Part shown: positions 44,486 through 53,890 of the stretch, piece by piece
Layout: each line of letters begins with the position of its first letter
Position numbering within the stretch: the stretch's first letter is position 1
NCBI GenBank assembly: GCA_965231905.1
Contig: CBDDOO010000002.1
Coordinates: forward strand, 1,178,001 to 1,242,000
Direction of reading: 5' to 3'
From: G963663315 sp965231905
Lineage (GTDB): Bacteria; Pseudomonadota; Gammaproteobacteria; Arenicellales; Poriferihabitantaceae
DNA length: 64,000 nt
Notes under the pieces: generated by a model
Databases searched by the model: none
What the model was told of the DNA's origin: nothing
Seen by the model: only the letters and a program-made list of their open reading frames with translations
Made by a program: the position numbers and the translations under genes

Positions 44486-44536
44486 AATATAGATCATAAC
44501 GTCAAAAATATCAATTTGTATAAAATGTTGTTTTAT
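44486..44536 (-). promoter_or_regulatory. Promoter and possible operator of the toxin-antitoxin pair
   Basis: On the minus strand, TTGATA (44514-44509), a 17-bp spacer and TATATT (44491-44486) form a strong promoter match 31 bp before the antitoxin start. Just upstream, ATAAAA (44520-44525) and TTTTAT (44531-44536) form an inverted repeat around TGTTG, a candidate antitoxin-binding site. Confidence 0.6.
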
Positions 44537-44556
44537 GGGAATCTCTACAGACTGGC

Positions 44557-44757
44557 AATACTAAACTGATGGGGCGTAGGGGCCGGTCTCCGTGCCGGCC
44601 CGCAACCGTTATCCGTATACGAAGATAACGCGGGCGACCACAGAGGGTCGCCCCTACGCATCGGTAGTCACGGCAGCCGTATCATTGTGGATTCCCGCTT
44701 TCGCGGGAATGACGGGAGAGGTGGGAATGACGGGGGAGAGTGCGGGAATGACGGAAT
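44557..44757 (+). repeat. Compound A-B-C repeat cluster right of relBE
   Basis: The 109-bp A-B unit (44557-44665) is followed by a family C copy (44689-44716) and a degenerate tail of GCGGGAATGACGG-like units to 44757. Together with the promoter region it occupies the 314 bp between the antitoxin and the Smr gene. The unit is in the same orientation as its partner left of the toxin. Confidence 0.85.
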
Positions 44758-44769
44758 GATTCCCAACCG

Positions 44770-45342
44770 TTATCGACTGCTGCTGGATTTGAGTAAAACA
44801 TAGACAGCGCCGGCGCCGCCGTGCCTGGGTTGGGCGGAGCAGAATGCCTTGACGGCGGTGACTTCCTTCAACCATTCGAGGGTAAATTGCTTGAGTACAC
44901 TTTGCCCGCCTTGTGAGCGGTATCCCTTGCCGTGGATGATTAACACACAGGTCAGGCCGTGTCGCAGGGCTTCTGAAATGAATTGATCAAGGGCGTCATC
45001 CGCTTCAAACCTTCTGAGTCCATGAAGATCCAGTGTATCCTCGACCGCATACTGCCCGCGCTTCAGTTTCCTGATGATATTTCTCTGCAATCCGGGGCGG
45101 GCGAACTGGACGGAACCGGAGGATTGCGGCTGACCAGCGATATTTTCGGATGTCCCGGTTCGTTCGACAGGGTGGGCGACAGGGCGGGTTCGAGGGGGTA
45201 TGACCGGAGGTCTGGGGCGGTCTTCGATCGGGTTGTTGCGGCGATTGCGATAATTCTTGTGTTGTGTATTGACATCGGACATGGCTTCCCGGAACAGCGC
45301 GCCTTCATCTTCGTCGCCATTTTGGTCAGGTCGGGACGCCAT
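44770..45342 (-). CDS. Smr-domain protein (SmrA-like)
   Basis: A 190-residue protein with a disordered, Pro/Arg-rich N-terminal half and a C-terminal Smr domain. The domain shows TLDLHGLRRFEADDALDQFI near 104, the conserved DLHG, then LIIHGKGYRSQGGQSVLK and SAQPRHGGAGAVYVLLK. Smr domains are nucleases found in MutS2 and in SmrA/SmrB, the latter acting on collided ribosomes. It follows trxB by 17 bp on the same strand. Confidence 0.9.
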   Translation of the reverse strand: MASRPDQNGDEDEGALFREAMSDVNTQHKNYRNRRNNPIEDRPRPPVIPPRTRPVAHPVERTGTSENIAGQPQSSGSVQFARPGLQRNIIRKLKRGQYAVEDTLDLHGLRRFEADDALDQFISEALRHGLTCVLIIHGKGYRSQGGQSVLKQFTLEWLKEVTAVKAFCSAQPRHGGAGAVYVLLKSSSSR

Positions 45343-45359
45343 CGGCCGTTTATCCAGGA

Positions 45360-46322
45360 TCAGGCGGGCCGGTTTTTAAGATAGCGGTCCGCGTCCAGGG
45401 CCGCCATGCAACCAGTACCGGCCGAGGTCACCGCCTGCCTGTATACGTGGTCCATGACATCACCAGCGGCGAATACCCCTTCAACGCTGGTCATGGTGGC
45501 GTCGCCGCCGGTCCCGCCACGAGTCACGATATAATCGCCCTGCATGGCAAGTTGACCGGAAAACAGGGCGGTGTTCGGCGTATGCCCGATGGCGATGAAC
45601 ACTCCCGGCAGGTTGATTTCACGGGTAATGCCTGATTTCACATTTTTAATCCGGATGCCGGTGACCCCGCTGTGATCGCCCAGTACTTCTTCGAGCACAT
45701 GATCCCATTGCAGGGTGATGTTGCCGCCCCGTTCTACCGTCTTCGCCATCAGATGATCAACCAGGATGGCCTCTGCGCGCAGTGTGTCACGGCGATGAAC
45801 CAGCGTGACCCTCGATGCGATATTGGCAAGATAGAGCGCTTCCTCAACCGCGGTATTGCCGCCGCCGATGACGGCGACTTCCTGATTTCGGTAGAAGAAC
45901 CCGTCACAGGTCGCGCAGGCGGATACGCCTTTTCCCTTAAAGGCGTCTTCTGAAGGCAGACCCAGATATTTCGCTGAAGCTCCGGTGGCGATCACCAGGG
46001 CGTCACAGGTATAAACCGCCGCATCGCCGGATAACCGGAAAGGCCTGACGGTCAGTTCAGCAGTATGGATATGATCAAAAATAACTTGAGTACCAAACCT
46101 TTGCGCATGATTCCTCATGCGTTCCATTAACTCCGGCCCCTGTACTCCCTTGTCATCGCCCGGCCAGTTGTCCACATCCGTTGTCGTGGTCAGTTGTCCG
46201 CCCTGCTCAATGCCGGTAATCAGAACCGGGCCCAGGTTAGCCCTGGCCGCGTAGACAGCGGCGCTGTAGCCTGCGGGGCCTGAGCCGAGAATCAATAATT
46301 GGCAATGTTTTTCGGCAGACAC
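45360..46322 (-). CDS. trxB: Thioredoxin-disulfide reductase
   Basis: FAD/NADPH enzyme that reduces thioredoxin. The 320 residues hold the FAD motif LILGSGPAGYSAAVYAA at the N-terminus, the redox pair CATCDG near 137-142, the NADPH motif VIGGGNTAVEEALYL near 153, and the C-terminal GVFAAGDVMDHVYRQ. Length and motifs are standard. It is divergent from the prpE-like gene, with repeats between. Confidence 0.97.
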   Translation of the reverse strand: MSAEKHCQLLILGSGPAGYSAAVYAARANLGPVLITGIEQGGQLTTTTDVDNWPGDDKGVQGPELMERMRNHAQRFGTQVIFDHIHTAELTVRPFRLSGDAAVYTCDALVIATGASAKYLGLPSEDAFKGKGVSACATCDGFFYRNQEVAVIGGGNTAVEEALYLANIASRVTLVHRRDTLRAEAILVDHLMAKTVERGGNITLQWDHVLEEVLGDHSGVTGIRIKNVKSGITREINLPGVFIAIGHTPNTALFSGQLAMQGDYIVTRGGTGGDATMTSVEGVFAAGDVMDHVYRQAVTSAGTGCMAALDADRYLKNRPA

Positions 46323-46437
46323 GTTTTATCCCGATCCGGTTGGAGGTTTGTACAGAATGATTTTGTGACCGGCTTTATAACGCAAAAACGAGCCTGGATA
46401 AAGAGGCGGGAACGACAGAGGCTGGAATGCGGGTTGT

Positions 46438-46500
46438 GGATTCCCGCATTCGCGGGAATGACGGGAGAGGATCGCGGGAATGACGAGAGAGGCGGGAATC
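46438..46500 (+). repeat. Family C repeat with degenerate tail
   Basis: TTCCCGC and GCGGGAA arms with ATTC between, then TGACGGGAG, followed by two further GCGGGAATGACG-like units. It lies in the 219 bp between divergent trxB and the prpE-like gene, so either promoter may be affected by it. Confidence 0.8.
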
Positions 46501-46541
46501 TTTTACAATAGCCGGTTCTGGCCTTAAAATCGTTTGAGCGG

Positions 46542-48443
46542 ATGAATGATATGAGATTTGATGACATTTATAATGATGCGATCAAGAACCCCGAGGCGTT
46601 CTGGGGCGGGATTGCGGAAAACGTGCACTGGTATAAAAAGTGGGACCAGGCGCTGGATGACTCCGACGCGCCGTTTTACCGCTGGTTTGCGGGTGGTCTG
46701 ACCAATGTCTGTTACAACGCGGTTGATCTGCATATTGAACAGGGCAGGGGGGATCAGCCTGCCATCATCCATGACAGTCCGATCACCGAAAGCCGGCAGA
46801 AAATCACGTATCATGAATTAAGGGACAGGGTGGCGCGTTTCGCCGGCGTACTGCGCGACCATGGCGTCGAGTATGGAGAGCGGGTCATCCTGTACATGCC
46901 GATGATCCCTGAGGCGGTTATCGGCATGCTGGCCTGCGCCAGGATCGGCGCGGTTCATTCGGTCGTCTTTGGCGGCTTCGCGTCGAATGAACTGGCGGTT
47001 CGGATTGATGACTGCCAGCCAAAGGTGATTGTGTCCGCCTCCTGCGGGCTGGAGCCGGGCCGGATTGTCGAGTACAAACCACTGCTGGATCGGGCGATTG
47101 AATTATCTGAACACAAGCCCGGACACTGCATTATCCTGCAACGGCCCCAGGCCAGGGCAGCCCTGATCAATGGCCGTGATGTGGATTGGCATGCGGCGAT
47201 CGAGAAATCGGAAGAGGCGGATTGTGTTCCCGTAGCGGCGACCGACCCGCTTTACATCCTTTACACTTCGGGCACTACCGGACAACCCAAAGGTGTGGTT
47301 CGGGACACAGGGGGCGGGATCGTCGCGTTGAAATGGTCGATGAAAAACATCTATAACGCCGAGCCCGGCGATGTTTACTGGGCGGCCTCGGATGTGGGTT
47401 GGGTGGTCGGGCATTCCTATATTGTTTATGCGCCGTTGTTCAATGGCAACACCACGGTTCTGTACGAAGGAAAACCGGTGGGAACCCCGGACGCCGGGGT
47501 TTTCTGGAGGGTGATTAGTGAGCACAACGTCAAGGTTCTGTTCACCGCGCCGACCGCGTTTCGCGCGATTCGCAAAGAGGACCCTAATGGCGATTATATC
47601 GGCCAGTATGATATTTCCTGTTTGCAGTCGTTGTTTCTGGCTGGTGAGCGTACCGACCCGGATACGCTCAACTGGGCAAGGGAGAAACTGGGCGTCCCGG
47701 TTATTGATCACTGGTGGCAAACTGAAACCGGCTGGTCGATTTGCGCGAACTGCTTAGGTGTTGAGGCGCTTCCGGTCAAGCAGGGTTCAGCTGGCCGTCC
47801 GGCGCCCGGATGGCGGTTAAAGGCGCTGGACGATACCGGCCGGGAAGTCGGTACAGGTGATATGGGTTCGTTAGTGGTCGAATTACCGTTGCCGCCGGGT
47901 ACTTTCCCGACTCTATGGAATGCGAGGCAACGTTATCTGGACTCTTATATGACCGCCTTCGAGGGTTATTATGAAACCGGGGACGCCGGTTATATTGATG
48001 AGGACGGCTATGTCTATGTGATGTCGCGTACCGATGATGTGATCAATGTCGCGGGGCATCGACTGTCTACCGGGGCGATTGAGGAAGCGCTGGCTTCTCA
48101 TCTGGATGTGGCCGAGTGCGCGGTGATCAGTGTAAACGATGTCCTGAAGGGCGAGTTGCCGCTCGGTCTTGTGGCGCTCAATTCCAAAGTGGAACGTGAC
48201 CACGGAGATATTGTTCGCGAATGTATTCAGCTTGTGCGCGACAGGATCGGCCCGGTTGCCGCATTCAAATTGATGGTCGTGGTGAAGCGGCTGCCGAAAA
48301 CCCGATCCGGAAAAATCCTGCGCGGCACCATGAAGAAAATCGCGGACAACGATCCGTGGAAAATGCCGGCCACCATTGATGATCCGGCAATACTGGATGA
48401 GATTACACAAGACTTGCAATCGCTGGGATACGCGCAAGGCTGA
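46542..48443 (+). CDS. prpE: Propionyl-CoA synthetase-like acyl-CoA ligase
   Basis: ATP-dependent ligase of the acetyl/propionyl-CoA synthetase family; activates propionate or a similar short acid through an acyl-adenylate. The 633 residues include the N-terminal ACS domain, the P-loop YILYTSGTTGQPKGVVRDTGG near 242, the WWQTETGW motif, and the C-terminal SRTDDVINVAGHRLSTGAIEEALASH hinge. The final Lys is in TRSGKILRG. RDTGG in place of the acetyl-CoA synthetase WLDTVGG favours propionyl-CoA synthetase/ACSS3. No methylcitrate genes are adjacent. MRFDDIYND three codons in is an alternative start. Confidence 0.9.
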   Translation: MNDMRFDDIYNDAIKNPEAFWGGIAENVHWYKKWDQALDDSDAPFYRWFAGGLTNVCYNAVDLHIEQGRGDQPAIIHDSPITESRQKITYHELRDRVARFAGVLRDHGVEYGERVILYMPMIPEAVIGMLACARIGAVHSVVFGGFASNELAVRIDDCQPKVIVSASCGLEPGRIVEYKPLLDRAIELSEHKPGHCIILQRPQARAALINGRDVDWHAAIEKSEEADCVPVAATDPLYILYTSGTTGQPKGVVRDTGGGIVALKWSMKNIYNAEPGDVYWAASDVGWVVGHSYIVYAPLFNGNTTVLYEGKPVGTPDAGVFWRVISEHNVKVLFTAPTAFRAIRKEDPNGDYIGQYDISCLQSLFLAGERTDPDTLNWAREKLGVPVIDHWWQTETGWSICANCLGVEALPVKQGSAGRPAPGWRLKALDDTGREVGTGDMGSLVVELPLPPGTFPTLWNARQRYLDSYMTAFEGYYETGDAGYIDEDGYVYVMSRTDDVINVAGHRLSTGAIEEALASHLDVAECAVISVNDVLKGELPLGLVALNSKVERDHGDIVRECIQLVRDRIGPVAAFKLMVVVKRLPKTRSGKILRGTMKKIADNDPWKMPATIDDPAILDEITQDLQSLGYAQG

Positions 48444-48486
48444 AATGAGCGATCAGGTCATTAACTGACACTCCCGGTCGCATGCC

Positions 48487-51400
48487 CTAGAATACGTGTT
48501 GCAGGGTCAGCTTCCAGGTCGGTCCGCTATCCTGCTCCATCTCCCGTTCGCTGACCAGTTCCAGGTCCAGGCCGGTGGCCGATTGAAACCGGGTTCCCAA
48601 CCGAACCACGCGTTCCTGATCCCGAATCCATCCCGCTCCGGCATACGGCGTCAGCAGTCCCTGTGAAATCGGCAGCCCATAACCGATGCGCACGTCCAGG
48701 GCACTGTTCGATACGCCTTGAATCTGTGGCAGGGTGTCTTGCCATAACGCGCCGGTTTCGGTTGCCGCTCCTAAGCGCGGCTGCAATGCAAACCATAACC
48801 CGCGTCCGCCCGCTCCTTCGCCGCCGCGCACCGTGACGCTGATCCCCGATTCCCTCGTCCCCGATTCACTGTGCGCCGCCAGAACCCGTCCGCGCATCTC
48901 CACCGACAGACGCGGCGCCGCATAACGTACCCCACCGGCCAGTTCAATCCCTTCTCCGCGCAATCCGTCTCCGCCGTCCTTGCGCATCGACACTTCCATG
49001 AACGGCGAAAGCTCCCGGTTGTTTCGCAACGCCAGGGAACGGGTCGCTTCGATTCCGGCGCGTATCCGCCAACTGTCCGCGGTCAGTCCATCAATGAGCG
49101 CGGTTCCCTCTCGCGTCTTGATCCGTGAGTGACTCGCGTCCATCCGAAATGCCAGATCAGTCTGCTCCCTGGGCGCCAGCGAGCGACGCAATCCGATTGA
49201 ACCCAGTCGCATCGACAGATCACTGTTTGACGGGCTTTCCCCTTGTGGCGTATGACGCAGTTGTCCATCTCCGGTTCCCAGTACCACCCGAATCTCCGTC
49301 TCATCCGATACGCTCCACCGTCCATACGGGTAGACGCTGTTGATTGTAGTCTCCAGGTCGCCTTCGTCTTCCGGTGTATGATAGCTCGCTTCGCCTTCAT
49401 TGCGCGAAAAAGCCAGGCCCGCAACCCAGGCGCCCTGACGCGCGTCGATTCCCAGCCAGCCAGCGCGCGTCTTGCCGTCATAGCGGGTCTGCGCCTGTTC
49501 GCCGGTTCCGGCAAAGCTGCCCCGGTCGCCCCGTCCCCACAGCGACCAGCGCGGGATGTCCGGGGAGGATGTATCAGACGCGCCCAGCGCAAGCGAGAAG
49601 TCGCTGGAACCGAGCAACTCGGCAGAGCGCCATCCGCGGCTGGTGGAAACACAGTCCGGGCGGGGCGCTCCCCGGCGCCATCCGTCATGGCTTTCTGGCA
49701 ACCGGCACGCTTCTTCATAGGCCAGCCTTTCTTCGGGCGTCGCATTCAACGGCATCGCATGACCGGCCAGGGTCAGGCCGGAACCGCTAATGTCGGCAAA
49801 GCGGGTACTGATGTTGGTGATCGCGCTCGACAGGGAGCGCCGCGCTACCGCCGACAGGGCGCTTCTGACCGCGTCCTGTATCCGCAGTTCGGCTACATCC
49901 GTGACCGTAATGGTAAAGGCCAGGGTGGCGGTGGCTCCGTTTTCATCGGTGGCGGTCCAGGCGTATTGGGTCCGCCCCAGCGCCTGCGCCGGAACGCCGC
50001 TCAATCTGTACGCGCCAGCGTCATACAGGACACCGGACGGCGCCGCCGGGGATAAACTGTAGGTCAGGGTTCCGGCGCCGCCGCTCGCTTGCGGCAGTTG
50101 CAACGGCGCAATCTCCACTCCCCGCGCCCAGGTCTGATCGGCGATGGAACCGGCGCCGAAGGTCGGGCGGGGAGTGGTCGCAGTCTGTTTGCCACAGTTG
50201 CCGCCGTCATTCACCATTACCATGGCTGTGGCGGGATTGACGACCGTATATTCACCGGAGCGCGGGCGCAATTTCACCGTAATGTTCCCGCTCGGCTCGG
50301 TCGTCGTGTCGCATACGGTCGGAATCTCGAAAATCCTTGTGGGCTCGCCAGAGTCGTTTGCAACAAACGAAAATACCCAGACTCCGTTATCGCTCACATT
50401 CGGATTCGACTCATCCAGAAAGTCCGACGCCGCTTCGGGAGTATCCACAATACTCCGGTGGATGACCAGACTCTCACCAGGCGGCAGCGCCCGGTCTGAG
50501 GTCACCGTAAATACCGCCGGCTCGCCTTCGGTAATGACGGGGGTAGCTTTGGCAATCCTCAACACCGGCAACGGCGGCGGCTCGGTGACCGGACCCACCG
50601 ATGCGGTCTGTACCGTGGTGGCGAGACCATTGCCGTCCACATAACTGACTTCAGCCCGCAGGTGATGATGCAACAGGCCAGCGCCCACCACCAGATTATT
50701 CCCGGTCTCTCCGGCAATATCAGTCCAGACCGGGTCGGTCAGGGCAGCCTTCGACGACCACGAGTAACTGCGGTCCGGGTCGCCGCCATCGCCTTCCGGG
50801 TCGGATTGGTCGCGCTGGATGGTCAGGGTCGCGCCAGTATGAGGTTCTCCCTGAATCGAGTAGCTGGCCTCTCCGGTATTCTGGTAAATGGTCACAGTGG
50901 TGGCCGCAGGGTTCCCCAGTCCGTATCCGGAACCACTCGCCAGGGTCAGGATGATGGTTTCTCCGTTGTCTGCTATATTGTCGTTGACCATCAGGATCGG
51001 GATGGGGACGCCTTCGCCCGCCGCCGCGCCGGACGGCAGCGTGATCGTGCCGGCGCCAGTGCCGTCGTTGTCGCAGGTCGCTCCGGCGATGGTGTAATCC
51101 GTACCACAGGTCGCTGTGCCGCCGAGCGTGTAGGAGACAGTCAGGGCCGTCTCCAGCGCGCGGGTCGCGGCAATCGTCAGTTCGGCGCCGGCTTCGGTCG
51201 CTCCGGAGTCTTCGGCGCGGCTGCGAGTCGCCGCGTTCAACGATACATCGGACGTATCATCGTCTTCTACCTCAATGGATGCGCTCGACGGGTCGCCCGG
51301 GGTATAGGTCATCGGGTCGGCGTCATCGGCCACTACGGTCACGGTCACGGAGCCATCGGCCTCGTAGACGCTGTCGCCCGTCGTGGCGACTGTATAAGTC

Positions 51401-53262
51401 GCTGTTCCGGTGGTTGGAATGGTGACGGTCTTGTCTCCTTCATCGGCGGTTGCAACAAAGTCGCTGCCGGCAGCCTCCGCTACCATCAGGTTCACTGTCA
51501 CCGCCGAAACCGGCGCCGGGGTGGCGGTCAGGGTATAACTCGCGTCTTCGCCTTCGGCGATGTCATTGCCAGCCGCTACGCTGACTACCGGCGGCGGCAG
51601 GTCGTCCTTCGAAACAACGGTTACACTCGTCCAGCAACGGGTCCCGGTAGTATTCCCCGCTCCGCAGTTGGGGGCGAGCCGATTGAAACGCCGGTATCGT
51701 CTGTTTGTGTTCGGGTCTATACTCGAATCCCACACCACCTGGAATTTCTGGCCGACGGAGCCGGGACACAGTTTGACGGGCACTTCGACATACCCGCTTG
51801 AGGGCAGATTCCGGGTGTGGACAATGGTGCGTAACCCCTGAGAGGTGAACTCCTGCCAAAGGACGCGCGATCCATCATCGCAGACGTAACCGCCGTTCCT
51901 TACAGGGTCCTCCGGGGTAGTGACTCGGAAGTGCACAGCGCTCTGCGGCGAGGGTAAGCCACCGACGCCCGGCGGCACGAGCAGCCTGATGACGCTGTCA
52001 AATCCGTTGTATGCGACTTGCGCGAACCGCTGAGGCGATCGTTGCGGCAACAGCGTCCCGCCGTCGTTGTCGACAATCGTCACCGTAGCCGAAGACATGC
52101 GGCCCACCGCATACCGGGTTGCGTCCGCATCCACTCTCAAGCGCACGCGCCCGTCCGTCTCGTCCATGCTGTCGTTGTCCGTGGCAACGGTATAAGAGGC
52201 CGAAGTCTTTCCGGCTGGAATAGTCACCGTCTTCGCGCCCTCATCGCCCGGCGCCACGAAGTCCCCATAGAATTCGGACGTGTTCTCGATCACAGTCAGG
52301 TCCACGGTCAGGTCTTGTTTCGGCGCCGGATTCGCCCGCACCGTAAAGGCGGCGCCCTCGCCCTCCGTCACTGTACTCGAGTCGGGGACGACGGTAACGG
52401 TCGGCCCATCGTCGAGGATGGTCACGCTGGCGGGCCCGCCGTCGTTGCGAACCCCCTCAGGCACGGAGGAGATTCGGACGGAGAAGGTCTCTTCGACTTC
52501 AACCACTGTGTCCGCGGCGATCTGGATGCTGAGGTTGGCCGACCTGCGCTCGGCAGGGATGATCACGGTGGACGGACAACTATAGTCGGCGCCGCTCGCC
52601 GTGCCGTTCGGGCAGGTGATGCCGACCGTCGTGGACGAAAGCGGGCGCGGGAAGTCGATCCTTACCGGGATGTTCAGTTGCCTTCCTTCCGCCACTCTGT
52701 AGGTCCGGGTGTGGCTCTCGTGGCCGACGATGACCCTGGGGTCGGGAGCGTCGTTGTCGAGGACGAAGGTCTTGACCTCCCTCGGTAAGGTGGCTGTGTA
52801 GCCCGATCCGGAACGCACGTGCGCAAACACCTTGGAAAATCTCTCAGCGATGTTGTCGTCTTCTGTGGCGACCGTGAAGGTGGTTGTGGCCGTGTTGGCC
52901 GGGATCGTGACCATCCTTTCCCTGTTGTCCCATTCGCTCTTAGGCAGGACTGTGCCGGGAGCATCGGAGATCAATATCTTGACGGGGAGATCCGAGGTCG
53001 GGGCCGGGTTGGCGGTGAGAGTAAAGCTCACCGCCGTGCCCTCCGTCACATGCTCGGCGCCGCGGGTAATGGTGATTTTCGGCACAGTCTGTGCGGCGGC
53101 CTCCAGGGCAAAACCGGCCAACAGTGGCAGGAATAGAAGGACAGAGGCAACAACGAGGCGAAGTCCGCGTGGCGTCAACTGGTCCAATGTCTCATCTGCG
53201 GGTGGGCACAGGAACCCGCCCCTGCGATCAAGCCGGGGTGAGGTTCTACGATTTCGGGTCAC
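48487..53262 (-). CDS. Large Calx-beta repeat surface protein with autotransporter-like barrel
   Basis: The 1591-residue product has a signal segment (LVVASVLLFLPLLAGFALEAAAQ, about 36-58), several Calx-beta-type domains (for example near 60-170, 285-390, 560-670), an Ig-like region near 1110-1190 (SIADQTWARGVEIAPLQLP...GVPAQALGRTQYAWTATDENG), and a C-terminal beta-barrel of about 300 residues ending in Phe (TLQHVF), the terminal signal for Bam insertion. It is probably exported and anchored in the outer membrane; ligand unknown. The first 35 codons before the signal segment run through a family A repeat, so the true start may differ. Confidence 0.85.
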   Translation of the reverse strand: MTRNRRTSPRLDRRGGFLCPPADETLDQLTPRGLRLVVASVLLFLPLLAGFALEAAAQTVPKITITRGAEHVTEGTAVSFTLTANPAPTSDLPVKILISDAPGTVLPKSEWDNRERMVTIPANTATTTFTVATEDDNIAERFSKVFAHVRSGSGYTATLPREVKTFVLDNDAPDPRVIVGHESHTRTYRVAEGRQLNIPVRIDFPRPLSSTTVGITCPNGTASGADYSCPSTVIIPAERRSANLSIQIAADTVVEVEETFSVRISSVPEGVRNDGGPASVTILDDGPTVTVVPDSSTVTEGEGAAFTVRANPAPKQDLTVDLTVIENTSEFYGDFVAPGDEGAKTVTIPAGKTSASYTVATDNDSMDETDGRVRLRVDADATRYAVGRMSSATVTIVDNDGGTLLPQRSPQRFAQVAYNGFDSVIRLLVPPGVGGLPSPQSAVHFRVTTPEDPVRNGGYVCDDGSRVLWQEFTSQGLRTIVHTRNLPSSGYVEVPVKLCPGSVGQKFQVVWDSSIDPNTNRRYRRFNRLAPNCGAGNTTGTRCWTSVTVVSKDDLPPPVVSVAAGNDIAEGEDASYTLTATPAPVSAVTVNLMVAEAAGSDFVATADEGDKTVTIPTTGTATYTVATTGDSVYEADGSVTVTVVADDADPMTYTPGDPSSASIEVEDDDTSDVSLNAATRSRAEDSGATEAGAELTIAATRALETALTVSYTLGGTATCGTDYTIAGATCDNDGTGAGTITLPSGAAAGEGVPIPILMVNDNIADNGETIILTLASGSGYGLGNPAATTVTIYQNTGEASYSIQGEPHTGATLTIQRDQSDPEGDGGDPDRSYSWSSKAALTDPVWTDIAGETGNNLVVGAGLLHHHLRAEVSYVDGNGLATTVQTASVGPVTEPPPLPVLRIAKATPVITEGEPAVFTVTSDRALPPGESLVIHRSIVDTPEAASDFLDESNPNVSDNGVWVFSFVANDSGEPTRIFEIPTVCDTTTEPSGNITVKLRPRSGEYTVVNPATAMVMVNDGGNCGKQTATTPRPTFGAGSIADQTWARGVEIAPLQLPQASGGAGTLTYSLSPAAPSGVLYDAGAYRLSGVPAQALGRTQYAWTATDENGATATLAFTITVTDVAELRIQDAVRSALSAVARRSLSSAITNISTRFADISGSGLTLAGHAMPLNATPEERLAYEEACRLPESHDGWRRGAPRPDCVSTSRGWRSAELLGSSDFSLALGASDTSSPDIPRWSLWGRGDRGSFAGTGEQAQTRYDGKTRAGWLGIDARQGAWVAGLAFSRNEGEASYHTPEDEGDLETTINSVYPYGRWSVSDETEIRVVLGTGDGQLRHTPQGESPSNSDLSMRLGSIGLRRSLAPREQTDLAFRMDASHSRIKTREGTALIDGLTADSWRIRAGIEATRSLALRNNRELSPFMEVSMRKDGGDGLRGEGIELAGGVRYAAPRLSVEMRGRVLAAHSESGTRESGISVTVRGGEGAGGRGLWFALQPRLGAATETGALWQDTLPQIQGVSNSALDVRIGYGLPISQGLLTPYAGAGWIRDQERVVRLGTRFQSATGLDLELVSEREMEQDSGPTWKLTLQHVF
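53199..53230 (+). repeat. Family A repeat in the 5' coding end of the autotransporter gene
   Basis: GCGGGTGGGCAC and AACCCGCCCCTGCG form a family A palindrome. It overlaps codons for RRGGFLCPPA near the predicted N-terminus of the surface protein. Confidence 0.75.
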
Positions 53263-53456
53263 TGCTTCTCCTGAATATCTCCTGACTCATCTTATAATCT
53301 GCCTCATGGTTTCCCATGTTAATGATAACCGTAGTATATATGCGGAACTATGATGCTTTCAATTCACATTACATCAACTTCGTTATGTCAACGCAACCCG
53401 CATTGCGATACTGCATAGTGTTTGTACTGTTGCGCGCAGGGGGTTATTATCCGGGA

Positions 53457-53861
53457 ATGAGTAACGATGCCCGCCGGACCGAAAACCGTCAGAAGGTTCT
53501 TGCAGAGGCGGTTGATGACTTGCAAATAGACCGGATTCAACGTCATATATTCCTGTGCTGCGACCAAAACAAGCCAAAGTGCTCGCTACGGGACAGGAGC
53601 CTCGAATCCTGGAATTTTCTGAAAGACCGGCTGCGGGAACTGGGTCTGGTAAAAGAAGGCGGGGTCTATCGAACCAAAGCGAATTGCCTGCAAATTTGTA
53701 TCCACGGACCCATTGCAGTGGTTTACCCGGAAGGGGTCTGGTATCACTCCTGCACCCCGGAAATACTGGAGAGAATTATCCAGGAACACTTGATTGGCGG
53801 TCAGCCGGTGGACGAATTCATGTTCACTACGCATCCTCTGCCTGATTACGGCGATTATTGA
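53457..53861 (+). CDS. Thioredoxin-like 2Fe-2S ferredoxin
   Basis: A 134-residue protein with the thioredoxin-like ferredoxin pattern: RHIFLCCDQNKPKC at about 26-40, then KANCLQICIHGPIAVVYPEGVWY with two more cysteines. These cysteines would bind a 2Fe-2S cluster. The N-terminal 25 residues precede the usual family start. A promoter-like pair (TTGTAC, 17 bp, TATTAT) ends only about seven bases before the ATG, so either the mRNA is nearly leaderless or a later start is used. It overlaps the next frame and heads the glutathione operon. Confidence 0.88.
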   Translation: MSNDARRTENRQKVLAEAVDDLQIDRIQRHIFLCCDQNKPKCSLRDRSLESWNFLKDRLRELGLVKEGGVYRTKANCLQICIHGPIAVVYPEGVWYHSCTPEILERIIQEHLIGGQPVDEFMFTTHPLPDYGDY

Positions 53862-53890
53862 ATCCGGACAGGCTCCCCCACCATAATGAC

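Noticed and set aside
50662..51801. A 379-codon plus-strand frame and other long frames opposite the autotransporter gene
   Set aside because: They are antisense shadows of a G+C-rich, repetitive coding sequence. They lack recognisable domains, and the minus-strand frame has a signal peptide, known domains and a proper C-terminus.
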